Source: Deltaproteobacteria bacterium (GTDB lineage: Bacteria > Desulfobacterota > Desulfobacteria > Desulfobacterales > Desulfatibacillaceae). Taken from it: a DNA stretch of 15,616 nt. A program made the translations under genes and the position numbers. How positions within the stretch are numbered: the first letter of the stretch is position 1; each line of letters starts with the position of its first letter. The DNA lies in the NCBI GenBank assembly GCA_019308705.1, contig JAFDHW010000011.1, forward strand, positions 1-15,616, given 5' to 3'. Below the pieces are notes generated by a model. The model saw only the letters and a list, made by a program, of their open reading frames with translations, was not told the origin of the DNA and did not search any database. This document shows, piece after piece, positions 1 through 6,392 of the stretch.

Positions 1-145
1 GAATGCTGACATCGGCGAAATTTTTCACCCTTCCGGCGAGCCCGATTCGCGCGATAGCTGCGTCAGGAGGCGGTCGCGGTACAAAAGTACAACTTCCCTC
101 CTCCTTCCTTACTCTCGCGCGAATCGAACTCGTGAATAATCCGGG
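1..145 (+). mobile_element. Right end of a second copy of the same repeat, interrupted by an insertion
   Basis: Bases 14-37 match the inner arm of the MITE-like element in reverse orientation (22 of 24), and 129-145 (CTCGTGAATAATCCGGG) is its outer end, identical to the reverse complement of 1172-1188. In the intact element these two parts are adjacent; here about 91 bp (38-128) separate them. The element continues or begins beyond the window edge. Confidence 0.5.
43..126. repeat. Small element with perfect 12-bp inverted ends
   Basis: CGATTCGCGCGA at 43-54 and its exact reverse complement TCGCGCGAATCG at 115-126 bound an 84-bp stretch with an inner GTACAAAAGTAC palindrome and a pair GGAGG/CCTCC. 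It lies exactly within the extra 91 bp that split the repeat copy at the left edge, so it may be a nested insertion. No clear target duplication is seen. Confidence 0.45.
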
Positions 146-159
146 TCAGCCCGGATTAT
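136..159. repeat. Head-to-head ends of the CCCGGATTAT repeat forming a perfect hairpin
   Basis: ATAATCCGGG (136-145) and CCCGGATTAT (150-159) are perfect inverted copies around TCAG. Each arm equals the terminal ten bases of the MITE-like element, so two element ends may abut here with a 4-bp spacer. Confidence 0.5.
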
Positions 160-227
160 CAGGGAGGCAGGCACGGACATCAAGGCGGATGGCCCTCGAT
201 GGATTTCGGTTGAAAGCAACGGTGTGC

Positions 228-893
228 TCATGCAACGCTCCTGTCCTTTTCTCCCGTCTGTATCTTGAACAGCAGCGCCACGAACCCTGCACCCGTGACG
301 ACTCCCTCGCGTATCGACAAGCCGGTCACCGGTTCGCCGGGAAGAGTGAACAGGCAGCTTTGCGCGCCCTCAAGAGAAAAACCCGTTGCCTCGGCAATGG
401 CTACTACCTCTCCACACCTGTAGAACCTGGCGGCTGAATAAAATGCATGCCCTTCGCGTCCTTTCCTGGCGTAAAGTTGTCCCCATGCGCCATCCGCAGG
501 CACGATGCCTGCAACCAAGCGACCCTCCTCTTTCAGGACACGTCGACATTCCTCGAAAACTTTCAGAGGTTCGGCGAGAAAGCAAATCGTTGCCACCATG
601 AGGACGCCGTCAAAACTGTTTTCAGGATACGGCAAGCTTTCCCCGCACCCTGCTTGCGTTCGTATGCCTCGACTTGAAGCGTATGCCAGCATTGCGGGAG
701 ACGGATCGATTCCCTCCCGAATCCCCAACGCCTGCGCGAACCGCCCTGTCCCCACGCCGATCTCCAGCCACCGGCCCGCGGTTTCCCCGAGCAGGCCCTG
801 CAAGCAGGCCACTTCTTGCGCAAAAATGGCTTCCCCGTCAGGGGAATCAAACCACTCGTCGTACCGGCTTGCCTCTGTGTCAAACGGATTCAT
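228..893 (-). CDS. Class I SAM-dependent methyltransferase (Methyltransf_11/UbiE-like), substrate unknown
   Basis: A 221-residue cytosolic protein with the Rossmann methyltransferase signature. The glycine-rich SAM-binding motif I is E-I-G-V-G-T-G at residues 44-50. The acidic residue after strand 2 is D63 in GIDPS, and a motif similar to post-II/IV (SLPYPENSFDGVLM) lies near residues 86-99, followed by a CRRVLKEEGR segment typical of the Methyltransf_11 family. Family knowledge supports methyl transfer from SAM, but nothing in the sequence fixes the acceptor. The ATG at 893 is preceded by only a weak AAGGG-like ribosome site. A perfect TTGACA (944-949, minus strand) lies about 50 nt upstream, without a convincing -10 box. 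The gene stands alone, flanked on both sides by repeat elements, so its neighbourhood gives no functional hint and it may sit in a mobile or plastic segment. Confidence 0.85.
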   Translation of the reverse strand: MNPFDTEASRYDEWFDSPDGEAIFAQEVACLQGLLGETAGRWLEIGVGTGRFAQALGIREGIDPSPAMLAYASSRGIRTQAGCGESLPYPENSFDGVLMVATICFLAEPLKVFEECRRVLKEEGRLVAGIVPADGAWGQLYARKGREGHAFYSAARFYRCGEVVAIAEATGFSLEGAQSCLFTLPGEPVTGLSIREGVVTGAGFVALLFKIQTGEKDRSVA

Positions 894-1167
894 CCCGGCC
901 CTTGTTACCCTGGTTAGCTCTTGCTCGGTCCCATGGCGACTTTTGTCAAGCCCAAATTCCTATCCCGGAGAATCTCGCAACCCCCGGCGTTTCCGCCGGT
1001 TATGGCTCGATGCGCACAACCTGCGGCAAGCCGGTGAGCGACGGCTTTATCATCAAGGTGACGAATGCCGGTTCTGGAACCGGTCCTGACCCGGGCCGCG
1101 GCGCCCGCGCGGGCAAGACGCCTGGGACGGCAAGGATCGCGTGGAGTAAGTCCCGGCGCTTTTCCAA
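894..1167. other. Intergenic region without a supported gene
   Basis: Between the methyltransferase start and the MITE-like element no gene can be supported. The minus strand has TTGACA at 949-944 without a good -10. On the plus strand around 1000-1149 there are protein-like stretches in different frames (see findings), possibly the decayed end of a gene. Confidence 0.4.
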
Positions 1168-1335
1168 TTAACCCGGATTATTCACGAGCCCGAAGGGTGA
1201 AAAATTCCGCCAAAGGCAAAATTCCTTCAAAAAAGCGGAGCGTTTTTCCCGATCATCCACCAATCAACCATTAACACGTCTAACATATTAAAAATATTCT
1301 GTTCCGCGAAATTTTTCATGAATAATTCGGGTTAA
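1168..1335. mobile_element. MITE-like non-coding element with terminal inverted repeats and TTAA duplication
   Basis: A 160-bp AT-rich core element (1172-1331) is bounded by TTAA on both sides. The left end reads CCCGGATTATTCACGA. The right end, reversed, reads CCCGAATTATTCATGA (14 of 16 the same, 18 of 20 including TTAA). Further in, both ends carry TGAAAAATTYCG, displaced by about 13 bp in the left arm. No open reading frame of note lies inside. The size, inverted ends and direct TTAA repeats fit a miniature inverted-repeat transposable element moved by a transposase encoded elsewhere. Confidence 0.6.
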
Positions 1336-1367
1336 ACGCTCCGTGCCGAAACGCGCGGGGCGTTTTT
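1334..1367. terminator. Possible terminator downstream of the cytochrome operon
   Basis: AAACGCTCCG pairs with CGGGGCGTTT (10 bp with one G-T pair, 12-nt loop). It lies about 31 bp beyond the octaheme cytochrome stop, where that operon should end. The T-run is better on the plus strand (TTTTT) than on the minus strand (TTT), so its strength for the cytochrome operon is uncertain. Its left arm overlaps the right end of the MITE-like repeat. Confidence 0.45.
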
Positions 1368-1397
1368 GTTCAGGGAAACGGGTCGGCCGGAAAGGGG

Positions 1398-2120
1398 CTA
1401 GTGGCAGTCATGGCACGCTGCGGGCGGGTTGGCGTAGGTCCGGTTCACTTCGTGGCACTGGTTGCACACGGGCGCGTACTGCCGATAATCCATGTGGCTT
1501 TTAACCCCGTGGGTCCAGCCCGTTCCAGCAGGGGCCATGGCTCCATCCGGGCCAAAGTGGCACTGGTAGCAGTAGAAATCCGGATCGTGGCAAGCCGAAC
1601 ATCCGGTGAAATCCGTCAAAAGGCCGTGGAAATCAAGGCTGTCCTTGTCCAGCCAGGGCTGGCCCAGGGGGTGGTTCAGGCCCGTACCGTGGCAGTCGTG
1701 ACATGCCAGGGGAGCCAGACCGAACGCGCGGTGGATGCCGTGGCACAGGTTGCAGACCGCCGCGTAGGCCGCGTACTTGAAATGGTCGGCCAGGCCGTGG
1801 GTCCAGCCCGTTCCAGCAGGGGCCATGGCTCCATCCGGGCCAAAATGGCAGACGTAGCAGCCGGCTGCGTCATCCACGCCCACCAGGTCCGGCCCGTGGC
1901 AGACCTTGCAGGACTGGAGGTTTCCTTCCGCAACAGCCTCTCCATGGAATTTTTCCGTACCCAGGAATTTGACGTTGACCCATTCCGTGGAATGCACGTC
2001 TCCGCCTTTGGGCGCCTGGGAATTTTCCTGGGCGCAGGAAAACAGCCCCGCGGCGAACAGCACGGCCGCCAGCCGGAAAAGGAACCATTTTATGGGATAT
2101 GCCCGTATGTTCTCAGCCAT
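1398..2120 (-). CDS. Octaheme c-type cytochrome, probable lipoprotein, with internal duplication
   Basis: A 240-residue protein with eight CXXCH heme-attachment motifs starting at C71, C88, C123, C140, C174, C184, C219 and C236; the last His is the final residue. The N-terminus has a hydrophobic export segment (residues 11-28) ending in L-F-S-C29, which resembles a lipobox, so it is probably periplasmic or outer-membrane anchored. Hemes 1-4 and 5-8 form two homologous four-heme units; the last three hemes of each unit are offset by exactly 96 residues. The ATG overlaps the stop of the 5-heme cytochrome gene by 8 bp (ATGGCTGA), and no good Shine-Dalgarno site is visible, so translation is probably coupled. 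The role is inferred to be electron transfer to or through the outer membrane together with its two upstream neighbours. The redox partner is unknown. Confidence 0.9.
   Translation of the reverse strand: MAENIRAYPIKWFLFRLAAVLFAAGLFSCAQENSQAPKGGDVHSTEWVNVKFLGTEKFHGEAVAEGNLQSCKVCHGPDLVGVDDAAGCYVCHFGPDGAMAPAGTGWTHGLADHFKYAAYAAVCNLCHGIHRAFGLAPLACHDCHGTGLNHPLGQPWLDKDSLDFHGLLTDFTGCSACHDPDFYCYQCHFGPDGAMAPAGTGWTHGVKSHMDYRQYAPVCNQCHEVNRTYANPPAACHDCH
1507..1556 (-). repeat. 50-bp direct repeat, copy in the second half of the octaheme cytochrome gene
   Basis: It is identical over 50 bp to 1795-1844, offset by 288 bp (96 codons). After one mismatch the identity continues for five more bases. It encodes the heme-proximal loop FGPDGAMAPAGTGWTHG. 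Confidence 0.9.
1795..1844 (-). repeat. 50-bp direct repeat, copy in the first half of the octaheme cytochrome gene
   Basis: Partner of 1507-1556, identical base for base including third codon positions. It marks the internal duplication of a four-heme unit. Confidence 0.9.
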
Positions 2121-2577
2121 GGCAGCGCACGCAGGTTTCCGAGGATTCCGGGTTGCCGTGGCACTTGTAGCACCCGGCCGGGTTCACGCCGCCCTCCACC
2201 CGGTGCCGGGTGAGGTAGTTGCCACGGTGGGGGTTCCGCCGCCAGACCTGGTGAGGGTGCTTCTGGGAGGGGGTCAATTCCTGATCCAGGCCGTGGCACT
2301 GGCTGCACCAGGAGTCCGCGTGGCACATGCGGCAGGTTTCCGGCCGGACGCGCACGGCCAGGCGGTGGTTTTCGGCAAAGGCCGGAGTGTGGTCGTAGCG
2401 CCGGTAAGAAAGGTACGCGTCCGCCCCGGGATGGCATCCGGTGCACATGGGCCTCTGTTCGCCCAGACCCGCGTCCGGGTGCGCCAGAGGCAGGCCCAGG
2501 GGCAGACCCCTGGCGCAGGCGAACACGAACAGCGCCGCCAGGCAGGCCAAACCGAGGCTTTTTGCATAGGCCGTCAT
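2113..2577 (-). CDS. Pentaheme c-type cytochrome, exported, possible lipoprotein
   Basis: A 154-residue protein with five CXXCH motifs starting at C45, C82, C91, C136 and C149. It has a short N-region with a Lys and a hydrophobic stretch (residues 8-20) ending V-F-A-C21, compatible with either a lipoprotein or a Sec signal peptide. Additional histidines (for example H63, H71, H107, H109) could be distal heme ligands. The ATG shares four bases (ATGA) with the stop of the outer-membrane protein gene, and its GGAGGA site lies inside the last codons of that gene. It in turn overlaps the octaheme gene by 8 bp, so the three are almost certainly one operon. No close family is recognised beyond multiheme cytochrome c. 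Heme attachment would occur in the periplasm. Confidence 0.9.
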   Translation of the reverse strand: MTAYAKSLGLACLAALFVFACARGLPLGLPLAHPDAGLGEQRPMCTGCHPGADAYLSYRRYDHTPAFAENHRLAVRVRPETCRMCHADSWCSQCHGLDQELTPSQKHPHQVWRRNPHRGNYLTRHRVEGGVNPAGCYKCHGNPESSETCVRCHG

Positions 2578-3851
2578 ATTCCTCCGTCGGCCGCCAAAAA
2601 GACCGTCGCTTTCAGCTCCTGGTCCAGGTAGGGGCTGTGCTCGTAGATCCCGGCCACGGAAAGGGTAAGCGCCTCTTTAAGAAAGAATTTTCCCGCTCCG
2701 ACGGAAACATGCCAGGAGGCGTCCTTTCCAAAGATTTCCTCGTCGTAGCGCACAACCATGGCCTCGGCGTCCAGAAACTCGCCGGAAACGGCCTTAAGGG
2801 GGTTACCCCAATACGCGAACAGGCGGCCGGAGACATATCCCTGCTCGTGAAAGCCCTGCAGGCGGCCAGCCTCCCCGCCCGCGCGCAGCCCCTTGGCGGC
2901 GGCGGCCACCAGGGCCTTTACGTGCCAGGACGCGCCGCCCGGGGCCTCCTGCTGGTACATGGCGGCCTCCACGCTGGTTTCCAGGCCGAAGAGGTCCGGG
3001 TGCCGCACCCGTGCGCCAACCGCGGAGATGTCGTTTTCCGTGAGGGCCAGGATGCGGAAGGGTCTGGCGCTGTCTACGCCCGTGTTGAACAGGTTGTCCA
3101 GGAAGTAGCGTTCGTAAAAGGGCTCCACCCACAGGGGGCCCAGGGGCGCGCGGGCCTCCACCAAAAACTCGGCCATTCCCCCGTTGAGCAGGCTGTAGCC
3201 CGCCATGCCGCTCAACGTGATGTCCGCGAACAGGGGAAAATAGGCGTCCACCCCCAGGGTGCGCTCGTTGTCGTCGCCGTCGTTGGCCAGCTCCTTGAAA
3301 CTGAACCCGAACACGGCGCCGTGGGGCAGGAAAAACCCGGCCCGGCCGCCGGCCAGGTAGTCTCCGTCCGCGCCGTCGTCGTCCGTGACCGCCGAGGCAA
3401 GGCCGCCGTAGGCTTCCAGGGAAAGCCAGGAAAGGGGCAGAATCCGCACTCGCACGCCGTCCATGGTTTCGTTGGCCCCGGCGGAAAGCACGTTCTGGCG
3501 GCCGCCCCGGATGCTCAGGTTGCCGTCTGCGGGAGCGTATTCCGCGTACCCGTAGAACAGGTCGCCGTCCGGGTTATTGGCAAAGTGGTCCTTGCCGGCG
3601 AAATCGTAGCGGCCCCACCCGTAGACGTGCAGGGAGAGTCCCTTGACAGGCGTGGAGACGTCCGCGCGCAGGTACTCGTAGGCGGGAAACGAGCGGGACA
3701 GGTCGCCCTGCTCGTCAAAGCTCTCCATGGCCCGGAAAACGGTTTCCGAACGGAGCGACAGGGAGGGTTGGGCCGCGGAAAAGGGTGGATGGGCCAGGAA
3801 AAGCCCTCCCAGAAACAACAGAAAAAGTTTGCGGAAAAGGGGTTCGGGCAT
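2574..3851 (-). CDS. Predicted outer-membrane beta-barrel protein of a porin-cytochrome unit
   Basis: A 425-residue protein from the chosen ATG at 3851. The frame stays open to 3986, but the residues before the chosen Met do not look like a signal. This start gives a classic signal peptide (RK, then a hydrophobic core L-F-L-L-F-L-G-G, then an A-X-A-like FSAAQ site near residue 31). The mature part is rich in short alternating polar/hydrophobic segments with many Tyr, Phe, Trp and Gly residues and Asp/Asn-rich loops (for example TDDDGADGD and ANDGDDNE), as in outer-membrane beta barrels. It has no heme motif. The C-terminus ends ADGGI rather than in the usual aromatic residue, which is odd for a BAM substrate; those codons also carry the ribosome site of the next gene. 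The operon with two multiheme cytochromes suggests it may sheath a cytochrome or serve as the porin of an electron conduit. The family is not recognised with certainty. Confidence 0.75.
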   Translation of the reverse strand: MPEPLFRKLFLLFLGGLFLAHPPFSAAQPSLSLRSETVFRAMESFDEQGDLSRSFPAYEYLRADVSTPVKGLSLHVYGWGRYDFAGKDHFANNPDGDLFYGYAEYAPADGNLSIRGGRQNVLSAGANETMDGVRVRILPLSWLSLEAYGGLASAVTDDDGADGDYLAGGRAGFFLPHGAVFGFSFKELANDGDDNERTLGVDAYFPLFADITLSGMAGYSLLNGGMAEFLVEARAPLGPLWVEPFYERYFLDNLFNTGVDSARPFRILALTENDISAVGARVRHPDLFGLETSVEAAMYQQEAPGGASWHVKALVAAAAKGLRAGGEAGRLQGFHEQGYVSGRLFAYWGNPLKAVSGEFLDAEAMVVRYDEEIFGKDASWHVSVGAGKFFLKEALTLSVAGIYEHSPYLDQELKATVFLAADGGI

Positions 3852-3984
3852 GGGCTCCAGCCGGACGCCGACCAAGGACCGGGCGGTGTGGGATAAAGGG
3901 CCGGCCAGGGGCTGGAACGGCAAAGAGGGCCGGGCGGGCAACACCTCACCCACAATAATCACACATCCGGGGATGGCAAGGTGC
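3852..3984 (-). other. Upstream region of the outer-membrane protein/cytochrome operon
   Basis: This 133-bp gap between the acs terminator and the chosen start must hold the promoter of the three-gene unit, but no convincing sigma70 or sigma54 boxes were recognised. The reading frame of the outer-membrane protein happens to stay open through it. The ribosome site next to the chosen ATG is only a weak GGAG. Confidence 0.35.
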
Positions 3985-4020
3985 AAAAAAAACCCCTCCC
4001 GCCTGGGAGGGGTTTTTTTA
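3985..4020 (-). terminator. Rho-independent terminator of the acs operon (bidirectional structure)
   Basis: The stem CCCCTCCC/GGGAGGGG is flanked by A and T runs on both sides, extending the pairing. On the minus strand it reads hairpin then eight T residues, about 28 bp after the acsE stop. It separates the acs operon from the outer-membrane protein/cytochrome operon. Confidence 0.93.
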
Positions 4021-4047
4021 TGGAAAGGCTTTCGGCCGTTTCTGCTG

Positions 4048-4926
4048 CTACAGCTCGAGCCAGGAGTCCGAGTACAGGGTCTCGCCCAGGATGACCTTGG
4101 TGGTCTTGACGTAGTCCTGGAGTTCCTTGCTTAAGCTGGACATGTCCGGCGGGTTGCCGTCCATGACCGCGTAGATGACGTCCACGATGTCCTGGCGCTT
4201 GCCCTTGGCGATCTCCACCAGCATGCTGTCGCGGGGGTCCGCGATGACGGACGCCATGCCGCACTTCTGCAACATGACCATGTAGGTCTGGTTCAGGATG
4301 GGCCGCAGGTGGTCCGGGGGCCCGTTGGAGATGTTGGACAGGCCGCAGGTGGACTTGGCCCCCGGCGCGATGTCCGGCAGCATCTTCTGGAACTCCATGA
4401 GGCTCATGAGCTGCGGCTGCTGGATGTTCACCGGCGTGACGATGCCGTCCACCCAGATCCTGGAGTTGTCGACCCCCGCCTCGTTGGCGAAGTACAGAAG
4501 TTCCACGCACAGCGCGGCGCGCTCGTTCTCGTCGCGGGGAAGCCCCTCGGGGCCCCACATGAGGGCGATGAAGTCCGCGTTGTGCTCCACGGCCAGGGGC
4601 ACCATGCGCTCGTAGCGCTCGGGCCGGGCCATGATGGAGTTGATGATGGGGGTCTTCTTGCAGAGCGGAAGGCCCGCCTCGATGGCATCGATGTTGGAGG
4701 TGTCCAGCACCAGGGGAAGGTCCACCACATCCTGAACCGCCTCGATGACGAAGGGCATCAGCTCGTGGCCGTCCTTCTTGGCGGGGCCGATGTTCAGGTC
4801 GATGTAATCCATGCCCGCTTCCTTCTGGAAGACGGCCTCCTCCTGGATGGGACCCTTGTCCCTTGCCTTGAACGCGGCCCCGATCTTCTTGGAGATGACG
4901 TTCAAGCTTTCGCCGATAAGTAACAT
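4048..4926 (-). CDS. acsE: Methyltetrahydrofolate:corrinoid/iron-sulfur protein methyltransferase
   Basis: A 292-residue cytosolic protein. It transfers the N5-methyl group of methyltetrahydrofolate to the cob(I)amide of the AcsC/AcsD corrinoid protein. It is a pterin-binding TIM barrel: DLNIGPA at residues 43-49, LDTSN with D75, the INS segment with N96, VD with D160, and GLSNIS with N198. These line up with the folate-binding Asp/Asn residues described for the Moorella enzyme (D75, N96, D160, N199). It is somewhat longer than the roughly 262-residue Moorella protein because of inserts and the C-terminal half. The ATG is preceded by GGGAGGA at suitable spacing. It is the last gene of the acs operon, 47 bp after acsC, and its stop is followed after about 28 bp by a strong terminator. 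Confidence 0.95.
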   Translation of the reverse strand: MLLIGESLNVISKKIGAAFKARDKGPIQEEAVFQKEAGMDYIDLNIGPAKKDGHELMPFVIEAVQDVVDLPLVLDTSNIDAIEAGLPLCKKTPIINSIMARPERYERMVPLAVEHNADFIALMWGPEGLPRDENERAALCVELLYFANEAGVDNSRIWVDGIVTPVNIQQPQLMSLMEFQKMLPDIAPGAKSTCGLSNISNGPPDHLRPILNQTYMVMLQKCGMASVIADPRDSMLVEIAKGKRQDIVDVIYAVMDGNPPDMSSLSKELQDYVKTTKVILGETLYSDSWLEL

Positions 4927-4973
4927 CCTGTCCTCCCTCTGTAGAAATGCAAGCCGCCCTTAGGGCGAACGGT

Positions 4974-6311
4974 TTACCGGGACTTCAAGAAGGCCGGAAT
5001 GTGCGCGGCCTCCCGGGGGCCGACGGTGATGGTCCAGCCTGGAAGCTCCTCTTCCATGTCGCCCACGATGGCGGCGGCAAAGCCGGGGATGATGACTTCC
5101 TGGTGCTTGACCTTGTCCGCGATGCCGCACTTCTTGATGAACATGCCCACGTCGTCGCCCGCGAACTTGCCTGCGGCCCAGGCGGTGAGCACGGAGAGCC
5201 CCTCGGAATCCTTGATGAGCAGCCACGCGGGCACCTTGGAGCCCTCGATCTCGCCGGAGACGATGAAGTAGGTCAGGGCGAAGTTGGTGGTCACCAGGAT
5301 GGGGCTGTTCTCGTCCGGGTTGTTGATCTCGTAGATGCCCTCGGTCACGGTCATGGGCCGCTGCGGGTCGGTGAAGATGTTGAGCCGCTCCACCAAGAGC
5401 GGGAACAAGCTCTCGCCCTGGAAATCCGACAGCACGATGAGGCCCGCGTACTTGGCGATGTGCATGGAGGCGATCATGGTCTCCGCGGCCAAGTTGTCCG
5501 CCATCTCGCAGGGGAAGCAGATGGTGGGGAAGCCCAGGGAGCGGTTGCCCTGCTTGAGCGCCGCCCGGCGGATGTCCACGTTGTCCTTCAACGACTGCTT
5601 GATCTCGCGGGAGCCGGGGTCTAAGACCAGGTCCTTGAGGCCCATGCCGGTGAGCTTTTCGGTGAGCGGCAGAAGGGCTTCCACCGAATCCGCCTTCACG
5701 GCCAGGGGAAGGCCCTTTTCCTTGGCCAGGGCGCCCATGGCGTCCACGTTGTCCGCGGTGGCCGCGTACAGCAGGGGGCGCTTGAAGGCGCACGCGTCGG
5801 CCGCCGCGGTCATGGCGTCCACGTCGTCGGTCATGAGGATGACGCCGAACTCGGACTTTTCCGCGATGGCCTTGGCCGTCTTTACAAAAGCGTCCTTGTC
5901 GCCGGCGTTTTTCACCGCCAGCATCTGGGGACGCAGGTTCAAGCCCACGCGCTCATACTGGAACGCGTTGTATTCCTTAAGTTTCTTCTCCAGGTCCTTG
6001 GCGGAGATGTCCGAGGACACCAGCGCGCAAATGCCCGTGGGGTTGTAGAAGGTCTTCTCGTGCCGGTAGAGCACGGTTTCTCCGCCGGCGGTGAAGGCCC
6101 GCACGCCCGCGCCCAGCTTCACCGGACGGATGGGGGGCGCGGAAGCCTCGGCAAGCTGTTCCCGGGCCTCGTCCGACACGTAGGGGCATTGATCCAACTC
6201 CGCCTTGCCGCTGGCCAGGTTCATGGCAAAGGCCAGGCAGGTGGGGACCCCGCACTCCTTGCAGTTGGTCTTGGGAAGGAGCTTGAATATTTGAATACCC
6301 GTGAGCGCCAT
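4974..6311 (-). CDS. acsC: Corrinoid/iron-sulfur protein large subunit (gamma)
   Basis: A 445-residue protein, the usual length for this subunit. With AcsD it forms the corrinoid/iron-sulfur protein that carries the methyl group from AcsE to acetyl-CoA synthase. The N-terminal 4Fe-4S domain shows the family pattern C17-X2-C20-X4-C25-X16-C42 (TNCKECGVPTC then ELDQCPY). A TIM-barrel middle domain follows, then a C-terminal corrinoid-binding domain (from about residue 325, including TNFALTYFIVSGEIEG). The ATG at 6311 has AAGGAGA five bases upstream. It lies between acsB and acsE and is separated from its partner acsD by cooS and acsB, although acsC and acsD sit side by side in many acetogens. 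A GC-rich hairpin lies in the 81-bp gap before it. Confidence 0.96.
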   Translation of the reverse strand: MALTGIQIFKLLPKTNCKECGVPTCLAFAMNLASGKAELDQCPYVSDEAREQLAEASAPPIRPVKLGAGVRAFTAGGETVLYRHEKTFYNPTGICALVSSDISAKDLEKKLKEYNAFQYERVGLNLRPQMLAVKNAGDKDAFVKTAKAIAEKSEFGVILMTDDVDAMTAAADACAFKRPLLYAATADNVDAMGALAKEKGLPLAVKADSVEALLPLTEKLTGMGLKDLVLDPGSREIKQSLKDNVDIRRAALKQGNRSLGFPTICFPCEMADNLAAETMIASMHIAKYAGLIVLSDFQGESLFPLLVERLNIFTDPQRPMTVTEGIYEINNPDENSPILVTTNFALTYFIVSGEIEGSKVPAWLLIKDSEGLSVLTAWAAGKFAGDDVGMFIKKCGIADKVKHQEVIIPGFAAAIVGDMEEELPGWTITVGPREAAHIPAFLKSR

Positions 6312-6357
6312 TTCCGTCTCCTTTTCTTTTCCTGAAACGCCCTCTCGCGTCGCGCGA

Positions 6358-6387
6358 AAGGGGCCGGCCCCGTTGGGACCGGCCCTT
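6358..6387 (-). other. Strong GC-rich intercistronic hairpin between acsB and acsC
   Basis: On the minus strand AAGGGCCGGTCCC pairs with GGGGCCGGCCCCTT through 13 base pairs with one bulged C and a tiny loop. It starts six bases after the acsB stop. It is followed by TTTCGCG, not a T-run, so it is more likely a transcript stabiliser, processing site or partial attenuator than a full terminator. A second short stem (CGCG/CGCG) follows directly at about 6346-6358. Confidence 0.5.
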
Positions 6388-6392
6388 CCGTG

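Noticed and set aside
921..949. Promoter for the methyltransferase (TTGACA on the minus strand at 949-944)
   Set aside because: The -35 is perfect, but the sequence at 17-bp spacing (GAGCAA) matches only two of six -10 positions. It is noted in the gene entry but not called.
1507..1844. CRISPR or tandem non-coding repeat
   Set aside because: Only two copies, inside a coding frame, explained by the duplicated four-heme unit.
3852..3986. Upstream start for the outer-membrane protein adding 45 residues
   Set aside because: It would bury the signal peptide inside the protein and start inside the terminator region of the acs operon.
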